Below, one piece after another: positions 8,441 to 16,615 of a stretch of 64,000 nt of DNA; positions within the stretch are counted from its first letter, which is position 1; every line of letters begins with the position of its first letter. Position numbers and translations under genes: made by a program. The notes under the pieces were generated by a model, which searched no databases, was not told where the DNA came from, and saw only the letters and a program-made list of their open reading frames with translations. Origin of the DNA: Bog-950 sp046329515 (lineage in GTDB: Bacteria; Bacteroidota; Bacteroidia; Chitinophagales; LD1); assembly GCA_046329515.1 (NCBI GenBank), contig JAXLUM010000002.1, positions 1,116,001 to 1,180,000 of the forward strand, written 5' to 3'.

Positions 8441-8855
8441 TTCTTCACGGCTGGCCTATGCGCAGTTTGACCTTTCTAAGCTAAAGGGTAAAACCACCTT
8501 TTGCGCAGCCGAAAAGCTGAAGAGCCAAAAACTGATAGAGCAACTTTTTAAAGAGGGTAAATCTGTTTCACATAACGGATTTACCCTCGTTTATTTATTT
8601 GGCCCGCTAAGCACCCATTACCCTGCACTGGCGGGTTTTTCTGTACCCAAAAAGTCATTTAAACATGCGGTTGACCGCAACCGTATAAAGCGCCTTTTGC
8701 GCGAAGCCTACCGCCACCAAAAGTTTGCCCTTTACCAAAAACTGGTAGCCGATAAAAAGCAGGCCTGCCTTATGTGGGTGTATAAAGGAAAAGAACTTCC
8801 TGAGTATGATAAAGTGGTTAAAGAGGTGCAATTTTGCCTTAAGAAGTTGTTATGA
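8361..8855 (+). CDS. rnpA: Ribonuclease P protein component (start inside rpmH)
   Basis: Protein subunit of RNase P, which trims tRNA 5' leaders. The conserved core is clear: LKSQKLIEQLFKEGKS, FSVPKKSFKHAVDRNRIKRL (the RNR motif) and LLREAYR. The only ATG in frame is at 8361, inside rpmH, with an in-frame TGA at 8349 bounding the frame, which gives 164 residues, longer than the usual 115-140. After the rpmH stop the only possible starts before the core are non-canonical (CTG at 8451, which would give 134 residues). So either rnpA overlaps rpmH by 80 bases, as in Thermus, or it uses a rare start. The stop overlaps the yidD ATG by four bases. Confidence 0.9.
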   Translation: MEEKFLHAEEHAEERNSAFHPRRDLSSSSRLAYAQFDLSKLKGKTTFCAAEKLKSQKLIEQLFKEGKSVSHNGFTLVYLFGPLSTHYPALAGFSVPKKSFKHAVDRNRIKRLLREAYRHQKFALYQKLVADKKQACLMWVYKGKELPEYDKVVKEVQFCLKKLL

Positions 8856-9073
8856 AAAATCCATTAGGCTGGCTGTTCATCCTCATTATAAAGGCCTACA
8901 AAATTTTTATTTCCCCCTTGTTGCCGCCAAGTTGCCGTTACACACCTACTTGCAGTGAGTATGGTATACAGGCAATTAAAAAGCACGGTCCCTTTAAAGG
9001 TGGCTGGCTTACCATAAAGCGCATTGGCCGCTGTAACCCATGGGGCGGGCACGGTTACGACCCCGTACCCTAA
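8852..9073 (+). CDS. yidD: Membrane protein insertion efficiency factor YidD
   Basis: 73 residues with the characteristic YidD sequence: hydrophobic N-terminus (GWLFILIIKAYKIFISPLL), then SCRYTPTCSEY, GGWLTIKRIGRCNPW and the closing GGHGYDPVP. It is a peripheral inner-membrane protein that assists YidC-dependent insertion. It overlaps rnpA by four bases (ATGA) and completes the conserved rpmH-rnpA-yidD unit. Confidence 0.95.
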   Translation: MKNPLGWLFILIIKAYKIFISPLLPPSCRYTPTCSEYGIQAIKKHGPFKGGWLTIKRIGRCNPWGGHGYDPVP

Positions 9074-9123
9074 ATGGTGTAATCTCATCAGCACTAATCA
9101 ATCCCGGCTTTTATTTTTGATTT

Positions 9124-10278
9124 ATGCGCCTTAAGTCCCCGGCATTTACCTATAGCATCCTTTTGTGTTTATCATTAAGCGCAGTAGTTAAGGCGTACAC
9201 TCCTCAGGATTCTGTAACCGGAAATGCCTGGAAAGGCACGCTTGAGTTTAGCGCCTATCTTGAAGCCTATTACCAACATGATTTTACGAAGCCTGTTAAC
9301 GGCCAACGGCCCTCTTTTTTGTACAGCCATTCACAACACAATCGTATAAATGTAAACCTGTCCTTTCTTAAGTTCTCTTATAACGCCCGCCGGTTCAGGG
9401 CCAATGCAGCAGTAATGGCCGGCACCTATACTGAAGCTAACCTGTCCGCCGAGCCTGTTTATTTACGGCACATTTATGAAGCCAACATCGGCTTTAATGT
9501 TTTACGCAAAAAGCAGTTGTGGCTTGATGCAGGTATATTTCCATCGCACATTGGCTTTGAAAGCGCAGTAAGTAAAGATTGTTGGACGCTAACGCGCAGT
9601 ATGATGGCCGAAAATTCACCCTACGAAGAATCGGGCATTAAGCTCACCTGGATTAGTGCTGACAACAAAATCACGGCTTCGGCCTTGGTGCTTAATGGCT
9701 GGCAACGCCTGCAATGGATAAAAGGAAACACGCTGCCTTCCTTCGGCTGGCAGCTTGTTGTAAAACCTACGGAAACTTTACTTATAAATTCATCTTCCTT
9801 TATAGGCACTAACAGCAGTAATGCGCAAAGAAGAATCAGGTTTTTTCATAACCTGTATATAATCTACAGTGCTTCGGCTAAGTGGGGCATTACCGCATCC
9901 TTTGATGTAGGAGCCGAGCAGAAAACGAAAAGCAGCAAAGCCTATTCTATGTGGCATACTTCCGCCTTAATAGTGCGTTATATGCCTGTTTCTAAACTGT
10001 CTTTAGCTGCCCGTTTTGAACACTATACCGATCCATCTTCGGTAATGATTAACGTTGAATCCGCCAACGGCTTTAGCACCCTGGGGTATTCGTTGAACAT
10101 TGACTATCTACCTGTTTCTCAAGTAGCATTAAGAGCGGAAACCAGGCTGCTTCATTCTTTAAACGGCCCTGTATTTACAACTTCCAGTAGTAGCGCCACC
10201 GCGTTCAATCCTTCTGTTTGCCTTAGTGTGGCTTTAGCCATTACCCATACGCCCGCCATAAAGCAGCCAAAACCGTAA
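9124..10278 (+). CDS. Outer-membrane beta-barrel protein, putative porin
   Basis: 384 residues with an N-terminal signal (RLKSPAFTYSILLCLSLSAVVKA) and alternating-residue beta strands throughout, with features of the OmpL-like/BBP2 putative porin family (GTLEFSAYLEAYYQHDF, LDAGIFPSHIGFESA, ENSPYEESGIKLTW). It is expected to form an outer-membrane channel. It stands alone between yidD and the S41 protease pair, all on the plus strand; substrate unknown. The family call is from strand pattern and a few motifs, so it is moderately sure. Confidence 0.7.
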   Translation: MRLKSPAFTYSILLCLSLSAVVKAYTPQDSVTGNAWKGTLEFSAYLEAYYQHDFTKPVNGQRPSFLYSHSQHNRINVNLSFLKFSYNARRFRANAAVMAGTYTEANLSAEPVYLRHIYEANIGFNVLRKKQLWLDAGIFPSHIGFESAVSKDCWTLTRSMMAENSPYEESGIKLTWISADNKITASALVLNGWQRLQWIKGNTLPSFGWQLVVKPTETLLINSSSFIGTNSSNAQRRIRFFHNLYIIYSASAKWGITASFDVGAEQKTKSSKAYSMWHTSALIVRYMPVSKLSLAARFEHYTDPSSVMINVESANGFSTLGYSLNIDYLPVSQVALRAETRLLHSLNGPVFTTSSSSATAFNPSVCLSVALAITHTPAIKQPKP

Positions 10279-10391
10279 TACTTAACTGTCCATTTAAAAA
10301 TTCATAAAGGGGTTTTCATGGGGGGCAACAATTTCAGTAAGTGACCGTTAAAAATTATGTTTACCGAAGAGTTAATTACCTAAATACCGGG

Positions 10392-12056
10392 ATGAAGCGA
10401 TTTAAAAGATATGTAGTGCCTGTTTGCGTTTTAGCAGTGCTGTTTTCGGCATTTGCTTTTTCTACCGCTTACAGCGACTTCGAGATAAAAAAGAACCTCG
10501 ACATTTTTACCACCCTTTACAAGGAACTGAACACCTACTACGTAGATACGCTTAACCCCGATAAGTTAATGCGTGCCGGTGTTACCGATATGCTGGAAGG
10601 CTTAGACCCTTACACCGATTTTATTCCTGAAGAGGATATGGAAGACTACCGCACCCAAACCACCGGCAAGTACGGCGGTATCGGTGCTGTAATTGGAACG
10701 AAAGGCGATTGGGTAATTGTAACCGAGCCTTATGAAGGTTTCCCGGCAGATAAAGCCGGCTTACGTGCAGGCGACCGCATTATTGAAGTAGACGGCAAAA
10801 GCGCTAAAAATTACCGTACCGATCAGGTTAGCGCCATGCTTAAAGGTAAGCCCGGCACAGAAGTGAAGGTAAAAGTAATGCGCCCCAAAATAGATGGGTC
10901 GGAAGATGAGTTGAACGTAACCATGGTGCGCCAGGAAATTAAAATTAAGAACGTGCCTTACTTTGGTATGGTGGGTGACGGTGTTGGTTATATACGCCTT
11001 AGCAGCTTTACCGACCGCGCTGGCGCTGAGGTAAAAAATGCCTTACAATCATTAGAAAGCAAAGGCAAACTAAGAGGTGTAATACTTGATTTACGCGGCA
11101 ACCCCGGTGGCTTGTTGAACGAAGCTATTAACGTAGCCAATGTGTTTATTGATAAAAACCGCGAGATAGTTTCAACCAAAGGTAAAACCGAGGAGTGGAA
11201 TAAATTGTACTACACGCTTAACGATGCAGTAGATACCAAACTGAACATGGTGGTGCTGGCCGATGGCGGTTCTGCCTCTGCTGCAGAGATTGTATCCGGC
11301 AGTTTACAGGACTATGACCGTGCGGTTATAGTTGGTCAAAAAACATTTGGCAAAGGACTGGTGCAAAGCACTCATAGTCTGCCTTATGGTGCCAAGCTTA
11401 AAATTACTACGGCCAAGTACTATATTCCTTCAGGCCGCTGTATACAGGCCATTAACTATGCTGAACGCAACCCCGATGGCAGTGTAAAACACATACCGGA
11501 TTCATTAAAGGTGGCCTTTAAAACTACCAATGGCCGCCAGGTATGGGATGGTGGCGGTATTGACCCCGACGTAGTAATGGAGCCTGAACGCCTGACCAAT
11601 ATTGCCATAAGCCTGCTTAGCCGCAACCTCATTTTTGAATATGCTAATGAATACCGCATGAAGCATGATAAAATTGCGGAAGCCAAAGTGTTTACTATAA
11701 GTGATGCCGAATACCAGGACTTTATGAATTGGCTGGGTAAAAAAGATTATGGCTATAGCACCCAAAGCGAAAAAGCCTTTGAGCAACTGAAAGCCACCGC
11801 CGGTAAGGAAAAGTATATTGACAGTACTGATGTTGATTTAGAGGCTATGCGTAAAACGCTTATGCACGATAAAGAAAACGACCTTGTAAAAGAAAAGGCG
11901 CAGTTAAAGAGCTTGCTGGAAGAAGAGATTGTGGCGCGCTACTACCTGGGCACAGGCCGTATAGAATCTTCTTTAAAAGATGATAAGGAATTAAAGAAGG
12001 CGATAGAAGTGCTGAATGATGAGGTGCGCGTAAAAACCATTTTGGCCAAAAAGTAA
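10392..12056 (+). CDS. S41 family C-terminal processing protease (CtpA-like), first copy
   Basis: A periplasmic serine protease that degrades or trims proteins from their C-termini. ATG at 10392 (MKRFKRYVVPVCVLAVLFSA) gives a proper membrane/signal segment and is preferred to a GTG at 10341. Domains in order: N-terminal helical segment with LDPYTDFIPEED, a PDZ domain (GGIGAVIGTKGDWVIVTEPY onward), then the S41 core with LDLRGNPGGLLNEA, the catalytic Ser in GSASAAE (294-296) and Lys321 in TFGKG. The C-terminal 130 residues are helical. It is followed 12 bases later by a paralogue, so the two are co-transcribed. Confidence 0.92.
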   Translation: MKRFKRYVVPVCVLAVLFSAFAFSTAYSDFEIKKNLDIFTTLYKELNTYYVDTLNPDKLMRAGVTDMLEGLDPYTDFIPEEDMEDYRTQTTGKYGGIGAVIGTKGDWVIVTEPYEGFPADKAGLRAGDRIIEVDGKSAKNYRTDQVSAMLKGKPGTEVKVKVMRPKIDGSEDELNVTMVRQEIKIKNVPYFGMVGDGVGYIRLSSFTDRAGAEVKNALQSLESKGKLRGVILDLRGNPGGLLNEAINVANVFIDKNREIVSTKGKTEEWNKLYYTLNDAVDTKLNMVVLADGGSASAAEIVSGSLQDYDRAVIVGQKTFGKGLVQSTHSLPYGAKLKITTAKYYIPSGRCIQAINYAERNPDGSVKHIPDSLKVAFKTTNGRQVWDGGGIDPDVVMEPERLTNIAISLLSRNLIFEYANEYRMKHDKIAEAKVFTISDAEYQDFMNWLGKKDYGYSTQSEKAFEQLKATAGKEKYIDSTDVDLEAMRKTLMHDKENDLVKEKAQLKSLLEEEIVARYYLGTGRIESSLKDDKELKKAIEVLNDEVRVKTILAKK

Positions 12057-12068
12057 TAGCGGAAACCA

Positions 12069-13727
12069 ATGAACAAACGGATTATAAAAATTATTGCAGT
12101 ATCGGCGGTGCTAATTACCAGCTTCGGTTTTGGGGCTGATTATTACTTTGCCGTTTCTAAGAACATTGATGTATTCGCCTCTTTGTTTACCGAGGTGAAT
12201 ATGTATTATGTTGATGACGTTGAACCGTCAAAACTGATGCGTACCTGTGTAGATGGTATGCTGAAGACCCTTGACCCTTTTACCAATTACTTCTCTGAAT
12301 CGCAGATTGAAACGGCCCGCATACAACAGGGGGGCAAATTCGGCGGCCTGGGTATTGAAACCAAAATAATGGGCGGCTACCCGGTAATTACGGCTGTTTG
12401 GAAAAACCAGCCTGCTGATAAAATGGGCATTAAGGTGGGCGATGTTATAAAGAGCATTGATGGCAACAGCACCAAGGATAGAAAGCAGGAAGAAATTGAC
12501 CGTTTTTTAATTGGCGAGCCGAAGAGCAACGTAAACCTGGTATTGGAAAGAAAGGTTTCTGCTACGGAAACAAAATCACTAAGCCTTACTATAGCCCGCG
12601 AAGAAATACAGGAAACCAATGTGCCGTTTTACGGTATGGTTACACCTGAAATAGGCTGCATTAAACTGAAAATATTCAACGAGAACGCCGGTAAGGATGT
12701 AAAGGATGCCTTTGATAGTTTAAAGCGCGCCAACCCTGACATGAAGGGTATTATACTTGATTTACGCAGCAACCCCGGTGGCCTGCTGGTAGAAGCGGTG
12801 AACATTGTAAATGTATTTGTAGATAAGAATGAATTGGTGGTAAACACCAAAGGCAAGGTGGATGAATGGAATAACACCTTTAAAACGCTGAATGAGCCTA
12901 GTGATTTAAAAATACCTGTTGCAGTGCTTACCAACTCCATGTCTGCATCGGCTTCTGAAATTGTATCGGGCACTTTGCAGGATTATGACCGTGCAGTTAT
13001 TGTTGGCCAAAAAACATATGGCAAGGGCTTGGTGCAGGTAACCAAACCTCTTTCGTATAACACAATTCTTAAGGTAACCACGGCCAAATACTACATTCCT
13101 TCAGGTCGCTGCATTCAGGCATTAAACTATGCCGAACGCAATGCCGATGGCAGTGTTAAGCGCATACCCGATTCATTGAAGGTGGCTTTTGAAACCAAGA
13201 ATGGCCGCCGCGTTTGGGACGGTGGCGGTATTGACCCTGATGTGGTATTAGCAAAGCCCGAACACAGCAAAATTGCAGAGAGCCTTAGTGAGGCTAACGT
13301 GATTTTTGATTATGTAACATTGTTTACGCTAATACATCCAACAGTTGAGGACCCTGCGCGCTTTAAATTAACCGACCGCGATTTTGCTGACTTTGTTGCC
13401 TTTGCCAAAGATAGGGAGTGGAAGCACCAAAGCGAGAGCGAAGAAAAACTGGAGGCGCTTAAAGAAGCGGCCAGCGATGAGAAGTATTTTGATGCTATAA
13501 AGCCGCAATACGAAGCTGTAAAGAAAAAGCTGGAACACAGTAAGGAACAGGACCTGATTAAGCAGAAGGACGAGTTGATAGTAATACTGGAAAATGAAAT
13601 TGTAGGCCGTTATTACTATGCCTACGGTAAAGTAAAAAAGAGCTACCAAAACGACCCTGAGGTTACACGCGCTATTCAGGTGTTGAACGACCCGCAGCAA
13701 TACAACAACCTGCTGGCAAAGAAATAA
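12069..13727 (+). CDS. S41 family C-terminal processing protease (CtpA-like), second copy
   Basis: 552 residues with the same architecture as its upstream neighbour: signal/anchor (KRIIKIIAVSAVLITSFGFG), LDPFTNYFSES, PDZ domain, LDLRSNPGGLLVEA, Ser in SMSASASE (about 291-297) and the Lys motif TYGKGLVQ. Both copies share long stretches in the catalytic domain (for example IPSGRCIQALNYAERN and WDGGGIDPDVV) and differ most in the C-terminal helical region. Tandem duplication is evident. The stop codon lies inside a perfect 46-bp palindrome that acts as terminator. Confidence 0.92.
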   Translation: MNKRIIKIIAVSAVLITSFGFGADYYFAVSKNIDVFASLFTEVNMYYVDDVEPSKLMRTCVDGMLKTLDPFTNYFSESQIETARIQQGGKFGGLGIETKIMGGYPVITAVWKNQPADKMGIKVGDVIKSIDGNSTKDRKQEEIDRFLIGEPKSNVNLVLERKVSATETKSLSLTIAREEIQETNVPFYGMVTPEIGCIKLKIFNENAGKDVKDAFDSLKRANPDMKGIILDLRSNPGGLLVEAVNIVNVFVDKNELVVNTKGKVDEWNNTFKTLNEPSDLKIPVAVLTNSMSASASEIVSGTLQDYDRAVIVGQKTYGKGLVQVTKPLSYNTILKVTTAKYYIPSGRCIQALNYAERNADGSVKRIPDSLKVAFETKNGRRVWDGGGIDPDVVLAKPEHSKIAESLSEANVIFDYVTLFTLIHPTVEDPARFKLTDRDFADFVAFAKDREWKHQSESEEKLEALKEAASDEKYFDAIKPQYEAVKKKLEHSKEQDLIKQKDELIVILENEIVGRYYYAYGKVKKSYQNDPEVTRAIQVLNDPQQYNNLLAKK

Positions 13728-13769
13728 GCAATCAAAAAGGGCCCTTAAGGGCCCTTTTTGATTGCTTAT
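13724..13769. terminator. 46-bp perfect palindrome, bidirectional terminator
   Basis: The sequence from 13724 to 13769 is a perfect inverted repeat centred at 13746/13747 (core GGGCCCTTAAGGGCCC), with A5 before and T5 after the GC core. It starts in the last codon of the second S41 gene, so it includes that stop codon, and ends 30 bases from the end of asd on the other strand, serving both convergent genes. Confidence 0.85.
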
Positions 13770-13799
13770 ACAGGAACAACTTATAGCCTTCTTCGCAAG

Positions 13800-14813
13800 C
13801 TAACCCACTAACTGTTTCTCCGTTTTCAGCAGGCCTTTTTCCATTAAGTATTCAGCAATTTGCACGGCATTGGTAGCGGCGCCTTTACGCAGGTTGTCGC
13901 TCACAATCCAACAGTTTAAAGTGTTAGGTTGGCTTTCATCGCGGCGCAGGCGGCCAACAAAAGTTTCATCTTTATCATGCGCCAGTATTGGCATAGGGTA
14001 CTTCAGGTTTTTAACATCATCATAAACCACAACACCGGGGGCGTTTTCTAACACATTACGTACTTCGTTAATGTCAAAATCTTTTTCAAATTCAATGTTC
14101 ACGCTTTCGCTGTGGCCGCCAACAACAGGCACGCGCACGGTGGTAGCTGTAACGCGTATGCTGTCGTCGCCCATTATTTTTTTGGTTTCGTTCACCATCT
14201 TCATTTCTTCCTTGGTGTAGCCGTTATCCATAAAAACATCAATGTGCGGCAATAAATTCAGGTCTATCTGGTAAGGGTAAGCTTTTTGTCCTTCCGTCTT
14301 ATTGCGTTCGCTAAAAAGCTGGTCTACCGCTTTTTTGCCTGTACCGGTTACACTCTGGTAAGTGCTAACCACCACGCGCTTAATCTTATACTTATCATGC
14401 AGCGGCTTAAGCACCACAACCATTTGAATAGTAGAACAGTTAGGGTTGGCAATTATCTTGTCTTCCGCTGTTAAAATAGGCGCGTTTACTTCGGGCACCA
14501 CCAGCGGTATATTGGGCTCCATACGCCATGCGCTTGAATTATCAATTACAGTGCAACCAATGGCCGCAAATTTCGGCGCCAGCTCTTTTGAAGTTGAACC
14601 CCCTGCTGAAAATATGGCCACACCCGGTTTTTGCGCAATAGCCGTTTCCCAGCCTATTACCGGGTAATCCTTGCCTTTAAACGTAACGGTTTTGCCTATT
14701 GATTTTTCAGAGGCTACTGGTAATAAATCAGTTACGGGAAAATTTCTTTCCGCTAAAACCTGCAACATTTTGCTGCCAACCAAACCGGTGGCGCCAACTA
14801 CGGCTACTTTCAT
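13800..14813 (-). CDS. asd: Aspartate-semialdehyde dehydrogenase
   Basis: Reduces aspartyl phosphate to aspartate semialdehyde in the lysine/threonine/methionine/diaminopimelate pathway, using NADPH. Start chosen at 14813 because MKVAVVGATGLVGSKML begins directly with the dinucleotide-binding fold; the in-frame ATG at 14858 would add an unlikely hydrophobic tail. Visible sites include GATGLVG, SAGGSTS, the catalytic Cys in NPNCSTIQ, and VVSTYQSVTGTGKKA. Length 337 is normal. It converges on the S41 gene pair and is divergent from the T9SS protein at 15078. Confidence 0.95.
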   Translation of the reverse strand: MKVAVVGATGLVGSKMLQVLAERNFPVTDLLPVASEKSIGKTVTFKGKDYPVIGWETAIAQKPGVAIFSAGGSTSKELAPKFAAIGCTVIDNSSAWRMEPNIPLVVPEVNAPILTAEDKIIANPNCSTIQMVVVLKPLHDKYKIKRVVVSTYQSVTGTGKKAVDQLFSERNKTEGQKAYPYQIDLNLLPHIDVFMDNGYTKEEMKMVNETKKIMGDDSIRVTATTVRVPVVGGHSESVNIEFEKDFDINEVRNVLENAPGVVVYDDVKNLKYPMPILAHDKDETFVGRLRRDESQPNTLNCWIVSDNLRKGAATNAVQIAEYLMEKGLLKTEKQLVG

Positions 14814-15077
14814 TTTTTTCGGTATTGAAGTGGCGAAGTAAAGGCAGTTTGTAAACACTTGAAAATGTTTTGGTAAAATTTATTCGGGGTTCAGAAATAA
14901 GCCTTGTAAAAAACAACCTGCAGAGGCTATTTCTCATCTTATTTTGTAAGTAAAAATTATAGGAATTGCTTATACCGCTGGTGTACCCATTCGCCCTTTC
15001 GGTTTTTAATTTTCAGGCATGTTTGACAATTCTTTAAAAACGTATATTTTAACAGGTTCAAAACACACGCTACCTAC

Positions 15078-16568
15078 ATGAAAAAACTGTACGCATTTGC
15101 TTTCCTGACCGGCACTGCGCTTAGTGCATTTTCGCAGGCACTGTTCAACAACAACGGTGCTGATATTTATGTAAAGGATGGTGGCTTCATGATTGTAAAA
15201 ACCAATTCGCTTTACAATACACAGGTAGCAGGTAGCGGAATAATAGATAACCAGGGAACTATTGTGGTTGAAGGCAATGTTACTAATGATGGAAACATAA
15301 ATGCCGCCGGCGATACCATTCGCCTTTCCGGAGATTGGATTAATAACAGTGCTTATGCAGGCGCTAATAGCTGGGTGGATATGTATGGCGGTAACCAGCA
15401 AATAACAGGCACAGCCGTAACCACCTTCAACAATTTAAATTTAGGTGGCGGCAGCGTGGTAAAACGCCAGACTATTGATGCCGTAACCAGCGGTACGCTG
15501 GCGCTTAACAGCGCCGAATTAGCTACAGATGTTAACGAAATGCTGGTAAGCAACAGCAGCACCGGGGCAATTACATGGAGCAGCGGTTTTGTAAGCTCAT
15601 TAGGCGCAGGTAAACTGTCAAGAGCAACTAACCTTGCCGGCAGCTATACCTATCCTACAGGCTCACCATCGTATAACAATCCGCCATCTATTTACCGCCC
15701 TTTACAAATGCAGCCTTCATCGGCATCAGCTAACGTTTATGGTGCTATGGTAGTTAAAGGCGATGCCACTACTGATGGCTATGATGTAACTGTTGTGGAT
15801 GATTTGTTGTGTAAGGTGAATCCTAATTTTTATCACCGCCTGTATCACAGCAATGGCAATGACGCCATGGCGCTAACCATGTTTTATGATGCCTCTAGCG
15901 ATGGCGATTGGACCGACCAGGGCCATTGGGATGCGCCTAACCGTTGGAATTATCTGGGTAATGCTACAGCCGGTAGCGGTTTAGGTTTTTCTTCCGTTTC
16001 GGTTGGTGGAGTAAGCGATTTTCAGCCGGAGCCTTTTGCACTGGCACGCAAAAAATTTACTGTAAATGCCGGGCCCGATGTTGATTTGGTGCTTGGCCAG
16101 TCAACCACCTTTAACCCTACCAATACGGCCGTAAATGTGCAATCGTATTTGTGGACGCCCGATGCTACATTAAGCTGCGGCACCTGCGAAAAGCCCGATG
16201 CTACGCCAATAACCACTACGCAATACCTGTTAACTGTTGAAGATGATGCCGGATGTAAAGCCTCTGATTCACTTATTGTAAAAGTTAGTTCGCCCGAGCT
16301 GCTTATACCTACCGCCTTTTCCCCTAACGGCGATGGGTTTAACGATAAGTTCAGAGTATTAAATAAGGATGTAATTAAACTGGACCTGCAGATTTTTAAT
16401 CGTTGGGGCGAATTGGTGTTTGAAACCTCCGATCCGCTGGAAGGTTGGGATGGTGTTTATAAAGGTATGGAGCAGGAACTGGGTGTTTATGTGTGGAAGT
16501 GTGACTACATTCTTAACGGACAAACAAAAACAAAAAGTGCAAAAGGCAACTTAACCCTAATGCGCTAA
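15078..16568 (+). CDS. Secreted surface protein with T9SS type B sorting domain
   Basis: 496 residues, signal peptide MKKLYAFAFLTGTALSAFSQ, then beta-rich repeats of the kind seen in large Bacteroidota adhesins (GTIVVEGNVTNDGNINAAGD, GDWINNSA, NNLNLGGG). From about 330 there is a PKD/Ig-like stretch (VNAGPDVDLVLGQSTTF, WTPDATLSCGTCEKPDA). The last 90 residues are a gliding-motility-type (type B) C-terminal sorting domain: IPTAFSPNGDGFNDKF, IFNRWGELVFE, GWDGVYKG, GVYVWK. It is therefore exported by T9SS and attached to or released from the surface. It directly precedes two giant collagen-like proteins on the same strand. Confidence 0.85.
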   Translation: MKKLYAFAFLTGTALSAFSQALFNNNGADIYVKDGGFMIVKTNSLYNTQVAGSGIIDNQGTIVVEGNVTNDGNINAAGDTIRLSGDWINNSAYAGANSWVDMYGGNQQITGTAVTTFNNLNLGGGSVVKRQTIDAVTSGTLALNSAELATDVNEMLVSNSSTGAITWSSGFVSSLGAGKLSRATNLAGSYTYPTGSPSYNNPPSIYRPLQMQPSSASANVYGAMVVKGDATTDGYDVTVVDDLLCKVNPNFYHRLYHSNGNDAMALTMFYDASSDGDWTDQGHWDAPNRWNYLGNATAGSGLGFSSVSVGGVSDFQPEPFALARKKFTVNAGPDVDLVLGQSTTFNPTNTAVNVQSYLWTPDATLSCGTCEKPDATPITTTQYLLTVEDDAGCKASDSLIVKVSSPELLIPTAFSPNGDGFNDKFRVLNKDVIKLDLQIFNRWGELVFETSDPLEGWDGVYKGMEQELGVYVWKCDYILNGQTKTKSAKGNLTLMR

Positions 16569-16615
16569 CACGCTTATTATATTAATTTTTATTTCTATTT
16601 TAATACTACCCTGAA

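Noticed and set aside
14859..15077. Possible small gene between asd and the T9SS type B protein.
   Set aside because: The region is a divergent promoter space; the minus-strand frame that covers it runs through the signal peptide of the gene at 15078 and has no coding character.
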